From Oscillospiraceae bacterium (GTDB taxonomy: Bacteria; Bacillota; Clostridia; Oscillospirales; Acutalibacteraceae), in the NCBI GenBank assembly GCA_910574935.1, contig CAJTCU010000003.1:257634-311294 (forward strand): DNA of 53,661 nucleotides, written 5' to 3'. Numbering within the stretch: the stretch's first letter is position 1; each line of letters opens with the position of its first letter. Both the position numbers and the translations under genes were made by a program. Positions 25,948-36,810 of the stretch are shown one piece after another. The notes under the pieces are model-generated. The model saw only the letters and a list, made by a program, of their open reading frames with translations, searched no databases and was not told the origin of the DNA.

Positions 25948-26160
25948 ATGGAAACCATTTTGATAGAGACAGACTATATCCGTCTGGACGCCTGTTTAAA
26001 GTTGACAGGTCTGGTGGATACCGGCGGCCAGGCAAAGATTGCCATTCAACAGGGGGAGGTCTCTGTGAACGGTGAAGTGTGTACAATGCGCGGCAAAAAG
26101 CTGCGCCCTGGGGATCAGGTAGAGGCCGGAGGAAAAAGCTTTAAAGTAGGAAAAAATTAA
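25948..26160 (+). CDS. yaaA: S4-domain RNA-binding protein YaaA (RlbA-like)
   Basis: Small protein of 70 residues consisting of an S4 domain ([24 protein letters not shown]-type fold with [21 protein letters not shown]). It occupies the conserved slot between dnaN and recF in Firmicutes. AAGGAGG lies 6 bases before the ATG. It is probably involved in ribosome or RNA binding; the precise role is not established from this sequence. Confidence 0.92.
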   Translation: METILIETDYIRLDACLKLTGLVDTGGQAKIAIQQGEVSVNGEVCTMRGKKLRPGDQVEAGGKSFKVGKN

Positions 26161-26231
26161 GAAAACTGGATATTAAATTTTTAGTTTTAGTCCTATAATT
26201 TTATAAGGATGATGGGAAGGAGGAGGCCCTC

Positions 26232-27356
26232 ATGTATGTAACCCGGCTTGCCACCAGGAATTATCGAAATTTGGCAGAGGGCGAGCTCTTTCCCTGTCAG
26301 GGCGTAAATGTGATCTATGGCGGTAACGCCCAGGGAAAAACTAACCTGCTGGAAAGTATCTGGCTTTTTACCGGTGGTCATTCCTTTCGAGGAGCAAAGG
26401 ACGCTGAGCTGCCCCGGCTAGACCCCGCTACTGGGAAAAATTCCAAGGCTACGGTTCTGGATTTGGATTTTTTCAGCCAGGGCCGGGAGCAGTCGGCCCG
26501 GCTTCAGATTGAGAATGGCCGCAGAGCCAGCATCATTAACGGGGTGAAAAAGAAAACTGGCGCGGCACTAATCGGCAAGGTACGGGCTGTGATCTTTTCC
26601 CCCGAACACCTTTTACTGGTAAAAGAAGGACCCAGCCGCCGCCGGGGCTTTATTGACGGAGCTATGTGCCAGCTAAGGCCTGGCTATGCGGCGCTGCTTA
26701 GCGACTATAAACGCACGCTGATGCAGCGCAATGCCCTGTTGAAAGAGATGCAAAAGCCGTCTCAAGGAATAGCGGATACCTTGGAAATATGGGACCTGCG
26801 TCTGGCCAGCCTGGGAGCTCAGGTCATGGCGGAGCGCAGGGCTTATACAGAAAAGATTGCCCCAATTATTGAGGAAATATATGATGGAATTGCCAGGGGA
26901 AAGGAGAAGATTCAGGTCCTTTTTTCTCCCTCCATTCAGGAAGGGGAAACTGTAAAAGAGATGGAAGAATCTTTTTTAGCCCAGTTAACCCGGTTTCGTC
27001 CCCAGGATGCTCGAACCGGGCATACCTCCTGTGGTCCCCATCGGGACGACTTAGAAATTATGATTGATAGTATTTCTGCCAAAGCTTTTGGCTCTCAGGG
27101 CCAGCAGCGCAGCGCGGTTTTGGCCATGAAGTTGGCAGAGGCGCAGGCTCTTTGCGACCACTCGGGAGAAACGCCTGTAATTCTTTTAGACGACGTAATG
27201 AGCGAGCTGGACCGGCAAAGACAGGACTACCTGCTAAACCATTTGCAGGGGCGGCAGGTATTCATTACCTGTTGCAGTCCAGAGACCGTGAACTTAATGG
27301 AGACCGGTATGCAGTTTCAGGTAGAGGCCGGGCAGGTGGCAGTAGAAAAGCTATGA
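26232..27356 (+). CDS. recF: DNA replication and repair protein RecF
   Basis: SMC-like ATPase of 374 residues that helps load RecA at gaps. Walker A is GGNAQGKTNLLES, the ABC signature region reads FGSQGQQRSAVLAMKLAEAQ, and Walker B is VILLDDVMSELDRQRQDYL. The ribosome-binding site AAGGAGGAGG is before the ATG. It is placed between yaaA and remB as in B. subtilis. Confidence 0.97.
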   Translation: MYVTRLATRNYRNLAEGELFPCQGVNVIYGGNAQGKTNLLESIWLFTGGHSFRGAKDAELPRLDPATGKNSKATVLDLDFFSQGREQSARLQIENGRRASIINGVKKKTGAALIGKVRAVIFSPEHLLLVKEGPSRRRGFIDGAMCQLRPGYAALLSDYKRTLMQRNALLKEMQKPSQGIADTLEIWDLRLASLGAQVMAERRAYTEKIAPIIEEIYDGIARGKEKIQVLFSPSIQEGETVKEMEESFLAQLTRFRPQDARTGHTSCGPHRDDLEIMIDSISAKAFGSQGQQRSAVLAMKLAEAQALCDHSGETPVILLDDVMSELDRQRQDYLLNHLQGRQVFITCCSPETVNLMETGMQFQVEAGQVAVEKL

Positions 27357-27407
27357 CCTGGAGCCCAAAGTTTTAAATCCCTTATTATCTAAAAAAAAGG
27401 AAGATTT

Positions 27408-27689
27408 ATGAAAATGTACCTGCATTTGGGGCAAGATACCATTGTAATGACCCAGAAGATCGTAGGGGTTTTCGATCTGGATAACTCCACAGTATCGAAA
27501 AAAACCAGAGATTTTTTGGCAAAGGCTCAAAGAGAGGGCAGGGTGATTACAGTAACCAATGAGTTACCCAAGTCCTTTATTGTTTGTGCTGGAGAGGAGA
27601 GAGAGACTGTTTATCTTTCTCAAATGTCCCCCGCCACTCTGTTGAGAAGAGCCCGGGATGGGTTCAAAAATCCCGAAAACACACATTAA
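27408..27689 (+). CDS. remB: extracellular matrix regulator RemB-like (DUF370)
   Basis: The 93-residue product matches the DUF370/RemA-RemB family that takes the slot between recF and gyrB (YaaB in B. subtilis). It reads MYLHLGQDTIVMTQKIVGVFDLDN, then STVSKKTRDFLAKAQREGRV and KSFIVCAGEERETVYLSQMSP. In Bacillus, Rem proteins regulate biofilm genes, but the role of RemB-type proteins in Clostridia is not known. The start may be ATG 27408 or the second ATG at 27414. Confidence 0.9.
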   Translation: MKMYLHLGQDTIVMTQKIVGVFDLDNSTVSKKTRDFLAKAQREGRVITVTNELPKSFIVCAGEERETVYLSQMSPATLLRRARDGFKNPENTH

Positions 27690-27732
27690 ATCAAATAGGC
27701 TCAAAGAAATCCTGTTGGATTTGACCAGTGTT

Positions 27733-27916
27733 TTAGAGCCTGTTCCCATAAAGTAGGGCGTTTGGATTTTCGCGGGGGTTTTGAGGCAGGTTCTAGGAGA
27801 AAAGACCCGGAAAACCCGGCTGTTTATGGTATTACAATTCTGGCAAGCTTTTTTGATGTGAAAACTGCCAAAATCCACAAAATATCAGACACGATTCCTT
27901 GTGTGAATAGGCTCTA
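27733..27916. repeat. MITE-like element with related termini, copy H
   Basis: 184 bp bounded by TTAGAGCCTGTTCCCA and TGTGTGAATAGGCTCTA, an inverted pair. The ends match the family's TAGAGCCTGTT type, but the interior differs from the other copies, so it may be a separate subfamily. It lies between remB and the next gene. Confidence 0.6.
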
Positions 27917-27941
27917 GTATAGAAAGGATGGAAAAACCGAT

Positions 27942-29375
27942 ATGCGATATTTTGGAGTACCTACCTGTCCATACTGTAAAAAAAGGGTAAATTTAATCAG
28001 GACCTGGTCGCTAAAGCGGCAGGGAGAATATCAGTGCCCAAGATGCGGGGGAATCTCAAATATATTTCTCTCTCCGCTGATTTATGTGATGGCGCTTTTA
28101 GCTGTGTTCGCGGGGGGAGCCCTATATTTTTTCCACAAGTTTGTGCTAGATGATATTGAGCTGAAAACGGCTATTTATGTGGTGATTCCCTTTGCTGTGT
28201 TCTTTTTGTTCAGCTTATTTATGGTGTATCTGGAAAAACCTGTCATTAAAAAAATTTCCAAAGAGGAATATAAACGTAACCGCCGCCAAAGACAGACATT
28301 AGATGAAAATCAGCCCCAGGCTACGCCAGTATCTCAAATAAACGATTCTCAGGAATTTATTCCTGTAATCAGAACGAACCGGGCTCTGCTGGAAAATACA
28401 GGGGAACGCCGCCGGGCTTCTGCCCAGCAGCCAAAGCCGAAAGCCCAGGGAGGCGAAACCGGCGTTTTGCCCCAGGCGCAGAACACGCAGCATAGTCCTG
28501 TACAGCAAAATGCTTTGCAGCATAACCCGGCCCAGCGCGGCATGGGAGAGAGCAGGCAAATTGACCTGGATAGTTTTAGCAGAGCTAAGCGGCAGGCAGC
28601 CCAAACTAATCTACAGCATAGCCAGCAAATTAGGCGCGGAGTGCGGCAGGACGCCTTAGAGGGTTCAACGACCCATATTGACCGCCCAACGATAGCTGCC
28701 CAGACGCAGGTTCAGTCAAAGGCAGGTCAGCCGGTTTCCCGGCGGCCGGCCCAGCCACAAAACCAGGCCCGGCCGGCCGGCGCTTCGCCACAAATGGTTC
28801 AGGCATTACGAGATTCAGGAGCGTATCCACCAGCCCGGCAGACTCCCCAGGATGCCCGGCAGGTTCCGGCAGATCCAGCCACCCAGGCTGCTGCCCGGGC
28901 TGAAACCGATTCCCGCAGGCGTACGCCTATTCAGCAGACCGCTTACAGTCAGCAGGGGGGCAATTTCCGCCAGCAGGCCCAGGCAATTCAACAGCACACA
29001 GCCGCCCAACAAAGGGCCTCTTCTTATCAGAGCGGCAATATGCAGCGGCCAGCTACGCCGAAAAATATTCCCCAGGCCTATCAGACTTCTGCCAATAGGC
29101 CCGCTGTCTCATCGGCACCTGCCCGGCCCACGGCCTATGTTCAGCAGCCAGCAGATTCCGCCCCTCCCAGGCAAGTACCGGCTGGATATCAACAGTATAG
29201 GGCCCAGCAGCAGGACGCAGCCTCTTCCCAGAGACAACCAGCGCCCCACCAGCAGTTTCGGTCATCCTATCAGCAGCAGAGATCCCAAAATCAGGGTGAA
29301 AATTCCAGAAGGAGTTCTCGTGTAATAGGTGGCATTGAAACGCCGCTGAATCATGACGATGTGATGAGAAGATAA
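27942..29375 (+). CDS. zinc-ribbon membrane protein with long Q/P-rich tail, unknown function
   Basis: The 477-residue product has an N-terminal zinc ribbon (CPYC at 9-12 and CPRC at 32-35), two transmembrane helices (about 44-67 and 77-98), a basic stretch (KKISKEEYKRNRRQRQ) and then about 360 residues of low-complexity sequence rich in Gln, Pro, Ala, Ser and Arg, with many QQ, RPA and AQP runs and no predicted fold. It ends VIGGIETPLNHDDVMRR, a more ordered-looking C terminus. The ribosome-binding site AAAGGATGG is upstream. The zinc ribbon and tail would both face the cytoplasm if the two helices form a hairpin. No homologue recognised; its position between remB and gyrB is unusual. A terminator follows. 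Confidence 0.8.
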   Translation: MRYFGVPTCPYCKKRVNLIRTWSLKRQGEYQCPRCGGISNIFLSPLIYVMALLAVFAGGALYFFHKFVLDDIELKTAIYVVIPFAVFFLFSLFMVYLEKPVIKKISKEEYKRNRRQRQTLDENQPQATPVSQINDSQEFIPVIRTNRALLENTGERRRASAQQPKPKAQGGETGVLPQAQNTQHSPVQQNALQHNPAQRGMGESRQIDLDSFSRAKRQAAQTNLQHSQQIRRGVRQDALEGSTTHIDRPTIAAQTQVQSKAGQPVSRRPAQPQNQARPAGASPQMVQALRDSGAYPPARQTPQDARQVPADPATQAAARAETDSRRRTPIQQTAYSQQGGNFRQQAQAIQQHTAAQQRASSYQSGNMQRPATPKNIPQAYQTSANRPAVSSAPARPTAYVQQPADSAPPRQVPAGYQQYRAQQQDAASSQRQPAPHQQFRSSYQQQRSQNQGENSRRSSRVIGGIETPLNHDDVMRR

Positions 29376-29418
29376 CAGCAGCTGGGGGAACAGCCAGGAG
29401 AGAAGTTGACAGAAAACC

Positions 29419-29447
29419 GGAAAAACGTCCCAACGGGGCGTTTTTCT
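29419..29447 (+). terminator. Rho-independent terminator
   Basis: AAAAACGtCCC-aac-GGGgCGTTTTT followed by CTTGAT, 45 bp after the zinc-ribbon gene stop. It isolates that gene from gyrB. Confidence 0.85.
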
Positions 29448-29627
29448 TGATATTTCATATATTAGCCGGGGGAATTTCTTATGTTTTGTAATAGGAAAGT
29501 GGAGGCAAGGTCCATACTGTAAAGGGAGTTCAAGGGGCGTGTTTATAGCCGAAACTTTTTCTGTTTCCTTACTGGAAACTTGCCAGTTTATCGACGGGAT
29601 TTAGGCACTCCCCACCTTGCCAGAGAC

Positions 29628-31713
<2,086 letters not shown>

Positions 31714-31776
31714 GATATAAGAAACGAAAAGCAAAAAAGCGGACAAAGATAAAGAAACAGAAAAAGGAGACCCCCC

Positions 31777-34329
31777 ATGGATGATTTTGAGAATACCGCC
31801 TCTCCTCCAGAAGAAGAATCCGGCGGAAGCGTTATCGACGTAGCGATTACCGACGAGATGGAACAGTCCTTTTTGGACTACTCTATGTCCGTGCTTGTGC
31901 AGCGGGCCCTGCCGGATGCCAGAGACGGCCTGAAGCCTGTGCATAGACGCATTCTTTACCAGATGTACCAGGACTCTCTGTGGCCCGACGGCGCTTACCG
32001 AAAGTGTATGGACACTGTGGGCAAAACCCTGGCCTCTTTTCACCCTCATGGCGACGCTGCGGTGTATGACGCTATGGTGCGCTTAGCCCAAGACTTTTCC
32101 ATGCGCTATATGCTGGTAGACGGTCACGGCAACTTTGGCTCTGTAGATGGCGATCCTCCGGCTGCCCCACGTTATACCGAGGCCAGAATGACAAAGCTCT
32201 CGGTAGCCATGCTGGATGACATTAATAAGGATACGGTAGAGTTTACCCTAAACTATGACGACCGTCTGAAAGAGCCCACTGTGCTGCCCAGCCACTTCCC
32301 TAACTTGCTGGTGAACGGAACCATTGGTATTGCCGTGGGTATGGCCACCAGTATTCCTCCCCACAATTTAGGGGAGGTGCTGGATGGTGTTTGTTGTATG
32401 ATCGATAACCCGGACGTTACCTTGGACGATCTGATGGAGCATATCAAGGGCCCAGACTTCCCCACTGGGGGCATTATCATGGGACGCAGCGGCATCCGTT
32501 CGGCCTACGCCACAGGCCGGGGAAAGGTAATTGTCCGGGCCCGGGCAGAGATTGAGGAGGACGAAAAAACCGGACGCTCCAAGATTATTGTAACGGAAAT
32601 TCCCTATAAGGTGAATAAGGCTGATCTGATTAAGCATATTGCCGACCTGGTAAAGGAAAAACGCATTGAGGGCATCTCCAATGTGGACGACCATTCTGAC
32701 CGGGAGGGTATGCGGATTGTAATTGATGTGAAGCGGGAGGCCTCGCCTCAGATCGTGCTGAACCACTTGTTTGCCCTGACCAAAATGCAGGACACCTTTG
32801 GGGTTATTATGCTGGCCATTGTGAACGGCCGGCCCCAAATGTTGAATTTGCAGCAGATCTTACAGGAATATATTAAGTTCCAGATGGACGTGATCGCCCG
32901 GCGCACCCGGTTCGACTTAAACAAAGCCCAAGAACGGGCCCATATTCTGGAGGGCCTAAAAAAAGCGATTGACATTGTAGATGAGATCATTGAGACCATC
33001 CGGGGTTGTAAGGGCGGCCGGGCAGAGGCAAAAGCCGCGCTGGTGGAACGCTTTGATTTTGATGAGGTGCAGGCAGAGGCCATCTGCCGGTTTCAGTTGG
33101 GACAGCTAGCCGGGCTGGAAATTCTCCGCATTGAGACAGAGCTCTCTGAACTGCACCAGCGTATTGCTGATCTGAGTGATATTTTGGCCAGTGAGGCCCG
33201 CCGTAAAGCCATTATCAAAGACGAGGCCATGGACATGAAAAACCGCTTTAATGACGAGCGCCGTACCGAAATCGCGGCCATCAGCGGCGAGGTGGATGTG
33301 GAGGACCTGATTCCTGTGGAGGAATGTGTGTTCACCCTGACCCAGTACGGGTATGTAAAGCGGCAAAAGCCAGATTCGTACCGAACCCAGAAGCGGGGCG
33401 GCAGGGGCATTTCTGCCATGAACCGCAAGGAGGAGGACGCGGCTACCCAGGTGTTTGTTACAGGCACCCACGACTATGTGCTGTTTTTCTCGGATATGGG
33501 CCGGATGTACCGGCTGAAGTGCTATGAAGTGCCGGAGGGCTCCCGGGCCAGCCGGGGCATGCATATCAAGAACCTGCTGCCTCTACAGGACGGGGAAAAG
33601 GTAACCTCGGTTCTTGGGCTCAGCGATTTGGACGATGATAAGTTCCTGGTGATGGTCACCTGCAGGGGTGTGGTGAAGCGCACCAAGCTCTCTGCTTTTA
33701 ACAATGTGCGCAAGGCGGGGCTTATTGCCGTGGACCTGGATGAAGGCGACCACCTGGCCTTGGTGCAGGTAACCAGTGGCGACGACCAGTTAATTGTATC
33801 TACCCGCAACGGCATGGCCCTGCGGATGCACGAGACTGAAATGCGAGAGTTGAGCCGCACTGCCCGGGGCGTGAAGATTATGACCTTGGATGAGAATGAT
33901 CAGATTGTGGGTCTGGATGTGGTACGCCCAGGCGGCATGGTGCTCACTGTCAGTGAAACAGGTTTTGGCCGCCTCTCCTCCCCCGAGGACTACCGCCTGC
34001 AAAAGCGGGGCGGTAAGGGGCTTATCAACTACCATGTGGAGAAGTTCGGCGCCGTGGCAGGCGTGAAGGTGGTCTTTGAGGATGAGGACGTGATCTTAAT
34101 TTCCGAGGACGGAGTGATTATCCGTATTCCAGTGGGTGAGATACGACAGTGCGCAAGGCCTAGTAAGGGTGTGCGGGTAATGAAAGTGCCGGAGGGCAGC
34201 CGGGTGGTCACCCTAGCCAGCGCGCCCAAGGAAGAGGCCGCGGAGGACCCGGAAGAATCTGCGGAAGAGATAGAAGAAACAGAAGCCCGGGATCTTCCCA
34301 GCAAGCCAGAAGAAGAGGAAGAAATTTAA
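31777..34329 (+). CDS. gyrA: DNA gyrase subunit A
   Basis: Breakage-reunion subunit, 850 residues. The catalytic tyrosine is Tyr133 in AAPRYTEARM; the GyrA-box-like QKRGGRG (about 542) and LQKRGGKGL confirm gyrase rather than topoisomerase IV. The quinolone-resistance region reads HPHGDAAVYDAM, so the position equivalent to E. coli Ser83 is Ala94, while Asp87 is conserved as Asp98. The last about 35 residues form a strongly acidic tail. AAAAGGAGA lies before the ATG. Co-transcribed with gyrB. Confidence 0.97.
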   Translation: MDDFENTASPPEEESGGSVIDVAITDEMEQSFLDYSMSVLVQRALPDARDGLKPVHRRILYQMYQDSLWPDGAYRKCMDTVGKTLASFHPHGDAAVYDAMVRLAQDFSMRYMLVDGHGNFGSVDGDPPAAPRYTEARMTKLSVAMLDDINKDTVEFTLNYDDRLKEPTVLPSHFPNLLVNGTIGIAVGMATSIPPHNLGEVLDGVCCMIDNPDVTLDDLMEHIKGPDFPTGGIIMGRSGIRSAYATGRGKVIVRARAEIEEDEKTGRSKIIVTEIPYKVNKADLIKHIADLVKEKRIEGISNVDDHSDREGMRIVIDVKREASPQIVLNHLFALTKMQDTFGVIMLAIVNGRPQMLNLQQILQEYIKFQMDVIARRTRFDLNKAQERAHILEGLKKAIDIVDEIIETIRGCKGGRAEAKAALVERFDFDEVQAEAICRFQLGQLAGLEILRIETELSELHQRIADLSDILASEARRKAIIKDEAMDMKNRFNDERRTEIAAISGEVDVEDLIPVEECVFTLTQYGYVKRQKPDSYRTQKRGGRGISAMNRKEEDAATQVFVTGTHDYVLFFSDMGRMYRLKCYEVPEGSRASRGMHIKNLLPLQDGEKVTSVLGLSDLDDDKFLVMVTCRGVVKRTKLSAFNNVRKAGLIAVDLDEGDHLALVQVTSGDDQLIVSTRNGMALRMHETEMRELSRTARGVKIMTLDENDQIVGLDVVRPGGMVLTVSETGFGRLSSPEDYRLQKRGGKGLINYHVEKFGAVAGVKVVFEDEDVILISEDGVIIRIPVGEIRQCARPSKGVRVMKVPEGSRVVTLASAPKEEAAEDPEESAEEIEETEARDLPSKPEEEEEI

Positions 34330-34577
34330 AGGCAGGGGCAGCTAAGATCGCTCTTTGTGAACGTATCAAAGTCCAAAGGGTCCGCCCGCTGAACAGCGAA
34401 AGCAAATTTTTACAGGGGCTTGCCCGTTATCACTTAAAAAAGAGAACTTGAATAAGAAGGTATTCCCCAGGCGCCTGTGATAAGAAAGTAGATACCCGCT
34501 GAAGAGAAGTTGCTTTTTGGCGGGTACTATTTATAGTGAACGAACCAAGAAATCGAAGTTTTATAGAGGAGGCTATC
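34330..34577. other. gyrA downstream region with hairpins
   Basis: No gene is seen. TACCCGC (34493-34499) and GCGGGTA (34520-34526) form a hairpin without a T-run, and a 10-bp palindrome CAGGCGCCTG is at 34468-34477. No unambiguous gyrA terminator is visible. Confidence 0.4.
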
Positions 34578-35003
34578 ATGCTTGATATAATCCCTGACGC
34601 AGAACAATTGAAAACCTTAGTTGGAAAACCTTTATATGAGGTCTGGGAAAAATTATGTGCTTTAATTGATGAAAAATATGATATGGATTGCTTATGGGAT
34701 AAAGGCGGTAAAGCGTGGACATATGAATATAAATACCGTCGCGGCGGCAAAACTCTATGTGCGTTATACGCAAGGGAAAACTGTATAGGCTTTATGATTA
34801 TATTTGGAAAGGATGAACGCTTAAAATTTGAAAAAGATAGAGAAAATTACTCAGAAGAAGTTCAACGGATTTATGATGAAGCCAGAACCTATCATGATGG
34901 AAAATGGATGATGTTTGAGCCAACAGATACTTCTCTATTTCAGGATTTTATCAGACTGTTGGGCATTAAAAGAAAATCAAACAGAAAAGGGAAAATTAAT
35001 TAG
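34578..35003 (+). CDS. DUF3788 family protein
   Basis: The 141-residue soluble product matches the DUF3788 pattern: LYEVWEKLCALIDEKYDM, LWDKGGKAWTYEYKYRRGGKTLC, GFMIIFGKDERLKFE and YHDGKWMMFEPTD. Function unknown. The start at 34578 has GAGGAGG 5-6 bases upstream; the frame is open from 34536 but without a site. Codon use is more A/T-rich than that of the origin genes around it, suggesting later acquisition. It is probably monocistronic, ended by the hairpins at 35065-35187. Confidence 0.82.
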   Translation: MLDIIPDAEQLKTLVGKPLYEVWEKLCALIDEKYDMDCLWDKGGKAWTYEYKYRRGGKTLCALYARENCIGFMIIFGKDERLKFEKDRENYSEEVQRIYDEARTYHDGKWMMFEPTDTSLFQDFIRLLGIKRKSNRKGKIN

Positions 35004-35064
35004 AAACTTTCCATTTATTGCTTTTCCCTGCGGAAAACTTTTCAAAGGATCCATAGGGAATTCT

Positions 35065-35130
35065 TAAGGCAATACCGCACAATTCTAAGTAGCGTATTGC
35101 GCAAGCCGCGAATTGTGCGGTGTTGCCTTA
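35065..35130. repeat. palindromic element with 20-bp arms
   Basis: AAGGCAATACCGCACAATTC is repeated inverted as GAATTGTGCGGTGTTGCCTT with one mismatch, around a 24-bp centre. It is too long and lacks a T-run for an ordinary terminator, and looks like a small mobile palindrome (MITE or REP type). It is distinct from the TAGRGCYTG family. Confidence 0.65.
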
Positions 35131-35137
35131 TAGCAAG

Positions 35138-35187
35138 AAGGGCAAGACAAACCATCTTCCGTGGCTTGTCTTGCCCTTAAATTTTTA
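35138..35187. terminator. bidirectional terminator between convergent genes
   Basis: AAGGGCAAGACAA and TTGTCTTGCCCTT form a 13-bp perfect stem with a 15-base loop, followed on + by AAATTTTTATAA. It can serve the DUF3788 gene on + and perhaps the transglutaminase-like gene on -. Confidence 0.8.
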
Positions 35188-35213
35188 TAAGATAGTCCTT
35201 GGAAAGGGCTTTT

Positions 35214-36134
35214 TTAGTGGGATGAGGAAGCTCCAAAATTATCATCATAGATATTTTGTGTAGCATTTGTCAAGTCGGTAAATTTCTCATTGTTCTGCCA
35301 TAAGCTTTCGATTTCGTCTATATTTTCGTCTGGGCGCAGCAGCAGCTCCGCTAAAGAATCAATCTCCCTTAATTCTGATTCAGGCAGGAGATGAATACCC
35401 TTTCGGATATACCTTGGCTGATAGGAATAGAAAATTTCGTTGTTCATTAAAGCGTGAAAATCCATAAAAAGATATTCGCCCACGCCATCCAGCTGGTTTG
35501 GGACAAACAAATTTAGGGATTTCCCAAAGGTGTGATTTCGTAACCCAAGCCATGCCTCTGCTGCGGGAATGAACTTTTGCCTTGGCAAATCGAATTGACT
35601 GTAGCCAAATCGTGATTCAAATTCATAATAGCCGTCTGTGTCTACCAGCACCCACCGCTTTTCCGTATCGTTCCAGTATTCGTTTACCCAGTGCTCTGTA
35701 TAACTGGCTCCGTCATTGCCAAAATCTATAAATCCAGCTCGAGAACGGCATGGAATACCTTTTGCCTTTAAGATGGAACTGAATAGTATAGAAGCGTGGC
35801 GGCAGGATACGGTGATTCTTTTGCTTACGTCTTTTCCTTCTGTAAAGCCTGATTCATCCAGCCGGAAAATTTCCGCTATCATACCAGCGGCAGTAATAAA
35901 TAATTCATCTTCATTTTTAAAACGGGTTTTTGGGTAAGAGGCGAATTTTCCAAAATATTTATTTTCCAAATAAGCAGAGGGCGGGGTAAAGTACATGGTT
36001 GGGTGTGTGATTTGGCCGCATACCAGCATGCCAATAGACGGAATATCATCTGGCAGAGATAAAAGATATTCTTTGTATGCGCCAGCATAGGTATAGGAAC
36101 TTACCTTTAAATACCGTAAATAATCCACAAGCAT
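35214..36134 (-). CDS. transglutaminase-like superfamily protein
   Basis: The 306-residue cytoplasmic product carries the transglutaminase-like catalytic triad: Cys in ITVSCRHASILFSSILKAKG, His in YTEHWVNEYWN and Asp in WVLVDTDGYYEF. The N-terminal part and the C-terminal about 100 residues are not recognisable. Members of this superfamily are often peptidases or amidases, and the substrate here is unknown. Codon use is A/T-richer than that of neighbouring core genes, like the DUF3788 gene facing it. Confidence 0.85.
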   Translation of the reverse strand: MLVDYLRYLKVSSYTYAGAYKEYLLSLPDDIPSIGMLVCGQITHPTMYFTPPSAYLENKYFGKFASYPKTRFKNEDELFITAAGMIAEIFRLDESGFTEGKDVSKRITVSCRHASILFSSILKAKGIPCRSRAGFIDFGNDGASYTEHWVNEYWNDTEKRWVLVDTDGYYEFESRFGYSQFDLPRQKFIPAAEAWLGLRNHTFGKSLNLFVPNQLDGVGEYLFMDFHALMNNEIFYSYQPRYIRKGIHLLPESELREIDSLAELLLRPDENIDEIESLWQNNEKFTDLTNATQNIYDDNFGASSSH

Positions 36135-36184
36135 GGCCGTCTCCTTAATGTTGAAAAGTGGTTAATACTGTGGGGAATGCGTTT

Positions 36185-36781
36185 TTAGCCCTTTGCCTTG
36201 TCTGCCAAAGCCTCTTCAAAATCCGGCAGTTCGCCGGTTTGACGGTAATAAACCTCGCTGACCTTTAGGGCCATACTTCGATATAGCTCCATAACCTCTT
36301 TGGCGGCATCAATTTGACTATCCATGTCCTCCTCCAGGTCTGTGTAAATTTCATCAATCTGACCCTCTATGCTGTTCCTCCAGCTGTCCACCTCCTCCTG
36401 CAAAGTTTTTGCCGCATCGCTGGGCAAAACTTCCATGGCGGCCTGAGAAACAGAATTGATGATCCGTTCCCAGTTCTGATTGGCTTCTTTATAAACTTTA
36501 CCAATAGCATTGGCAGAAGAGGCGAACCGCAGGTCCTCTTTTATTTTAGAGTCTACCAGATTATGTTGCGTAAATAACTGGGCAAAGTCTTGGTCTGAAG
36601 TGGGTTCAGGGGTAGCCGTGGCTTCTGGTGTAGGGCTGGATGTGGGTTCTTCGGTAGGTACGGCAGTGGCCTGGGGTGTGGAGGAGGAGATGGAAGAGGG
36701 CGGAGCTTCTTGACAACCAGTCAAAAGGGCCATAAAAACTAACCCGGCCGCGGCCAGGCTGAGAAAGATTTTATTTTTCAT
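36185..36781 (-). CDS. lipoprotein with Pro/Thr/Ser spacer, unknown function
   Basis: The 198-residue product has a lipoprotein signal peptide (MKNKIFLSLAAAGLVFMAL, then lipobox LTGC), a disordered spacer of about 45 residues rich in Thr, Pro, Ser and Glu, and a helical C-terminal domain (about 70-195: FAQLFTQHNLVDSKIKEDLR, ILEEDMDSQ-type text LEEDMDSQIDAAKEVMELYR). The start at 36781 is preferred over 36799 because GAAAGGAA lies 8 bases before... the ATG at 36799 is reached only by a weaker site, and the signal peptide begins at MKNK. Function unknown. Confidence 0.72.
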   Translation of the reverse strand: MKNKIFLSLAAAGLVFMALLTGCQEAPPSSISSSTPQATAVPTEEPTSSPTPEATATPEPTSDQDFAQLFTQHNLVDSKIKEDLRFASSANAIGKVYKEANQNWERIINSVSQAAMEVLPSDAAKTLQEEVDSWRNSIEGQIDEIYTDLEEDMDSQIDAAKEVMELYRSMALKVSEVYYRQTGELPDFEEALADKAKG

Positions 36782-36810
36782 GGAACAGGTTCCTTTCAAA
36801 AAACGATATT

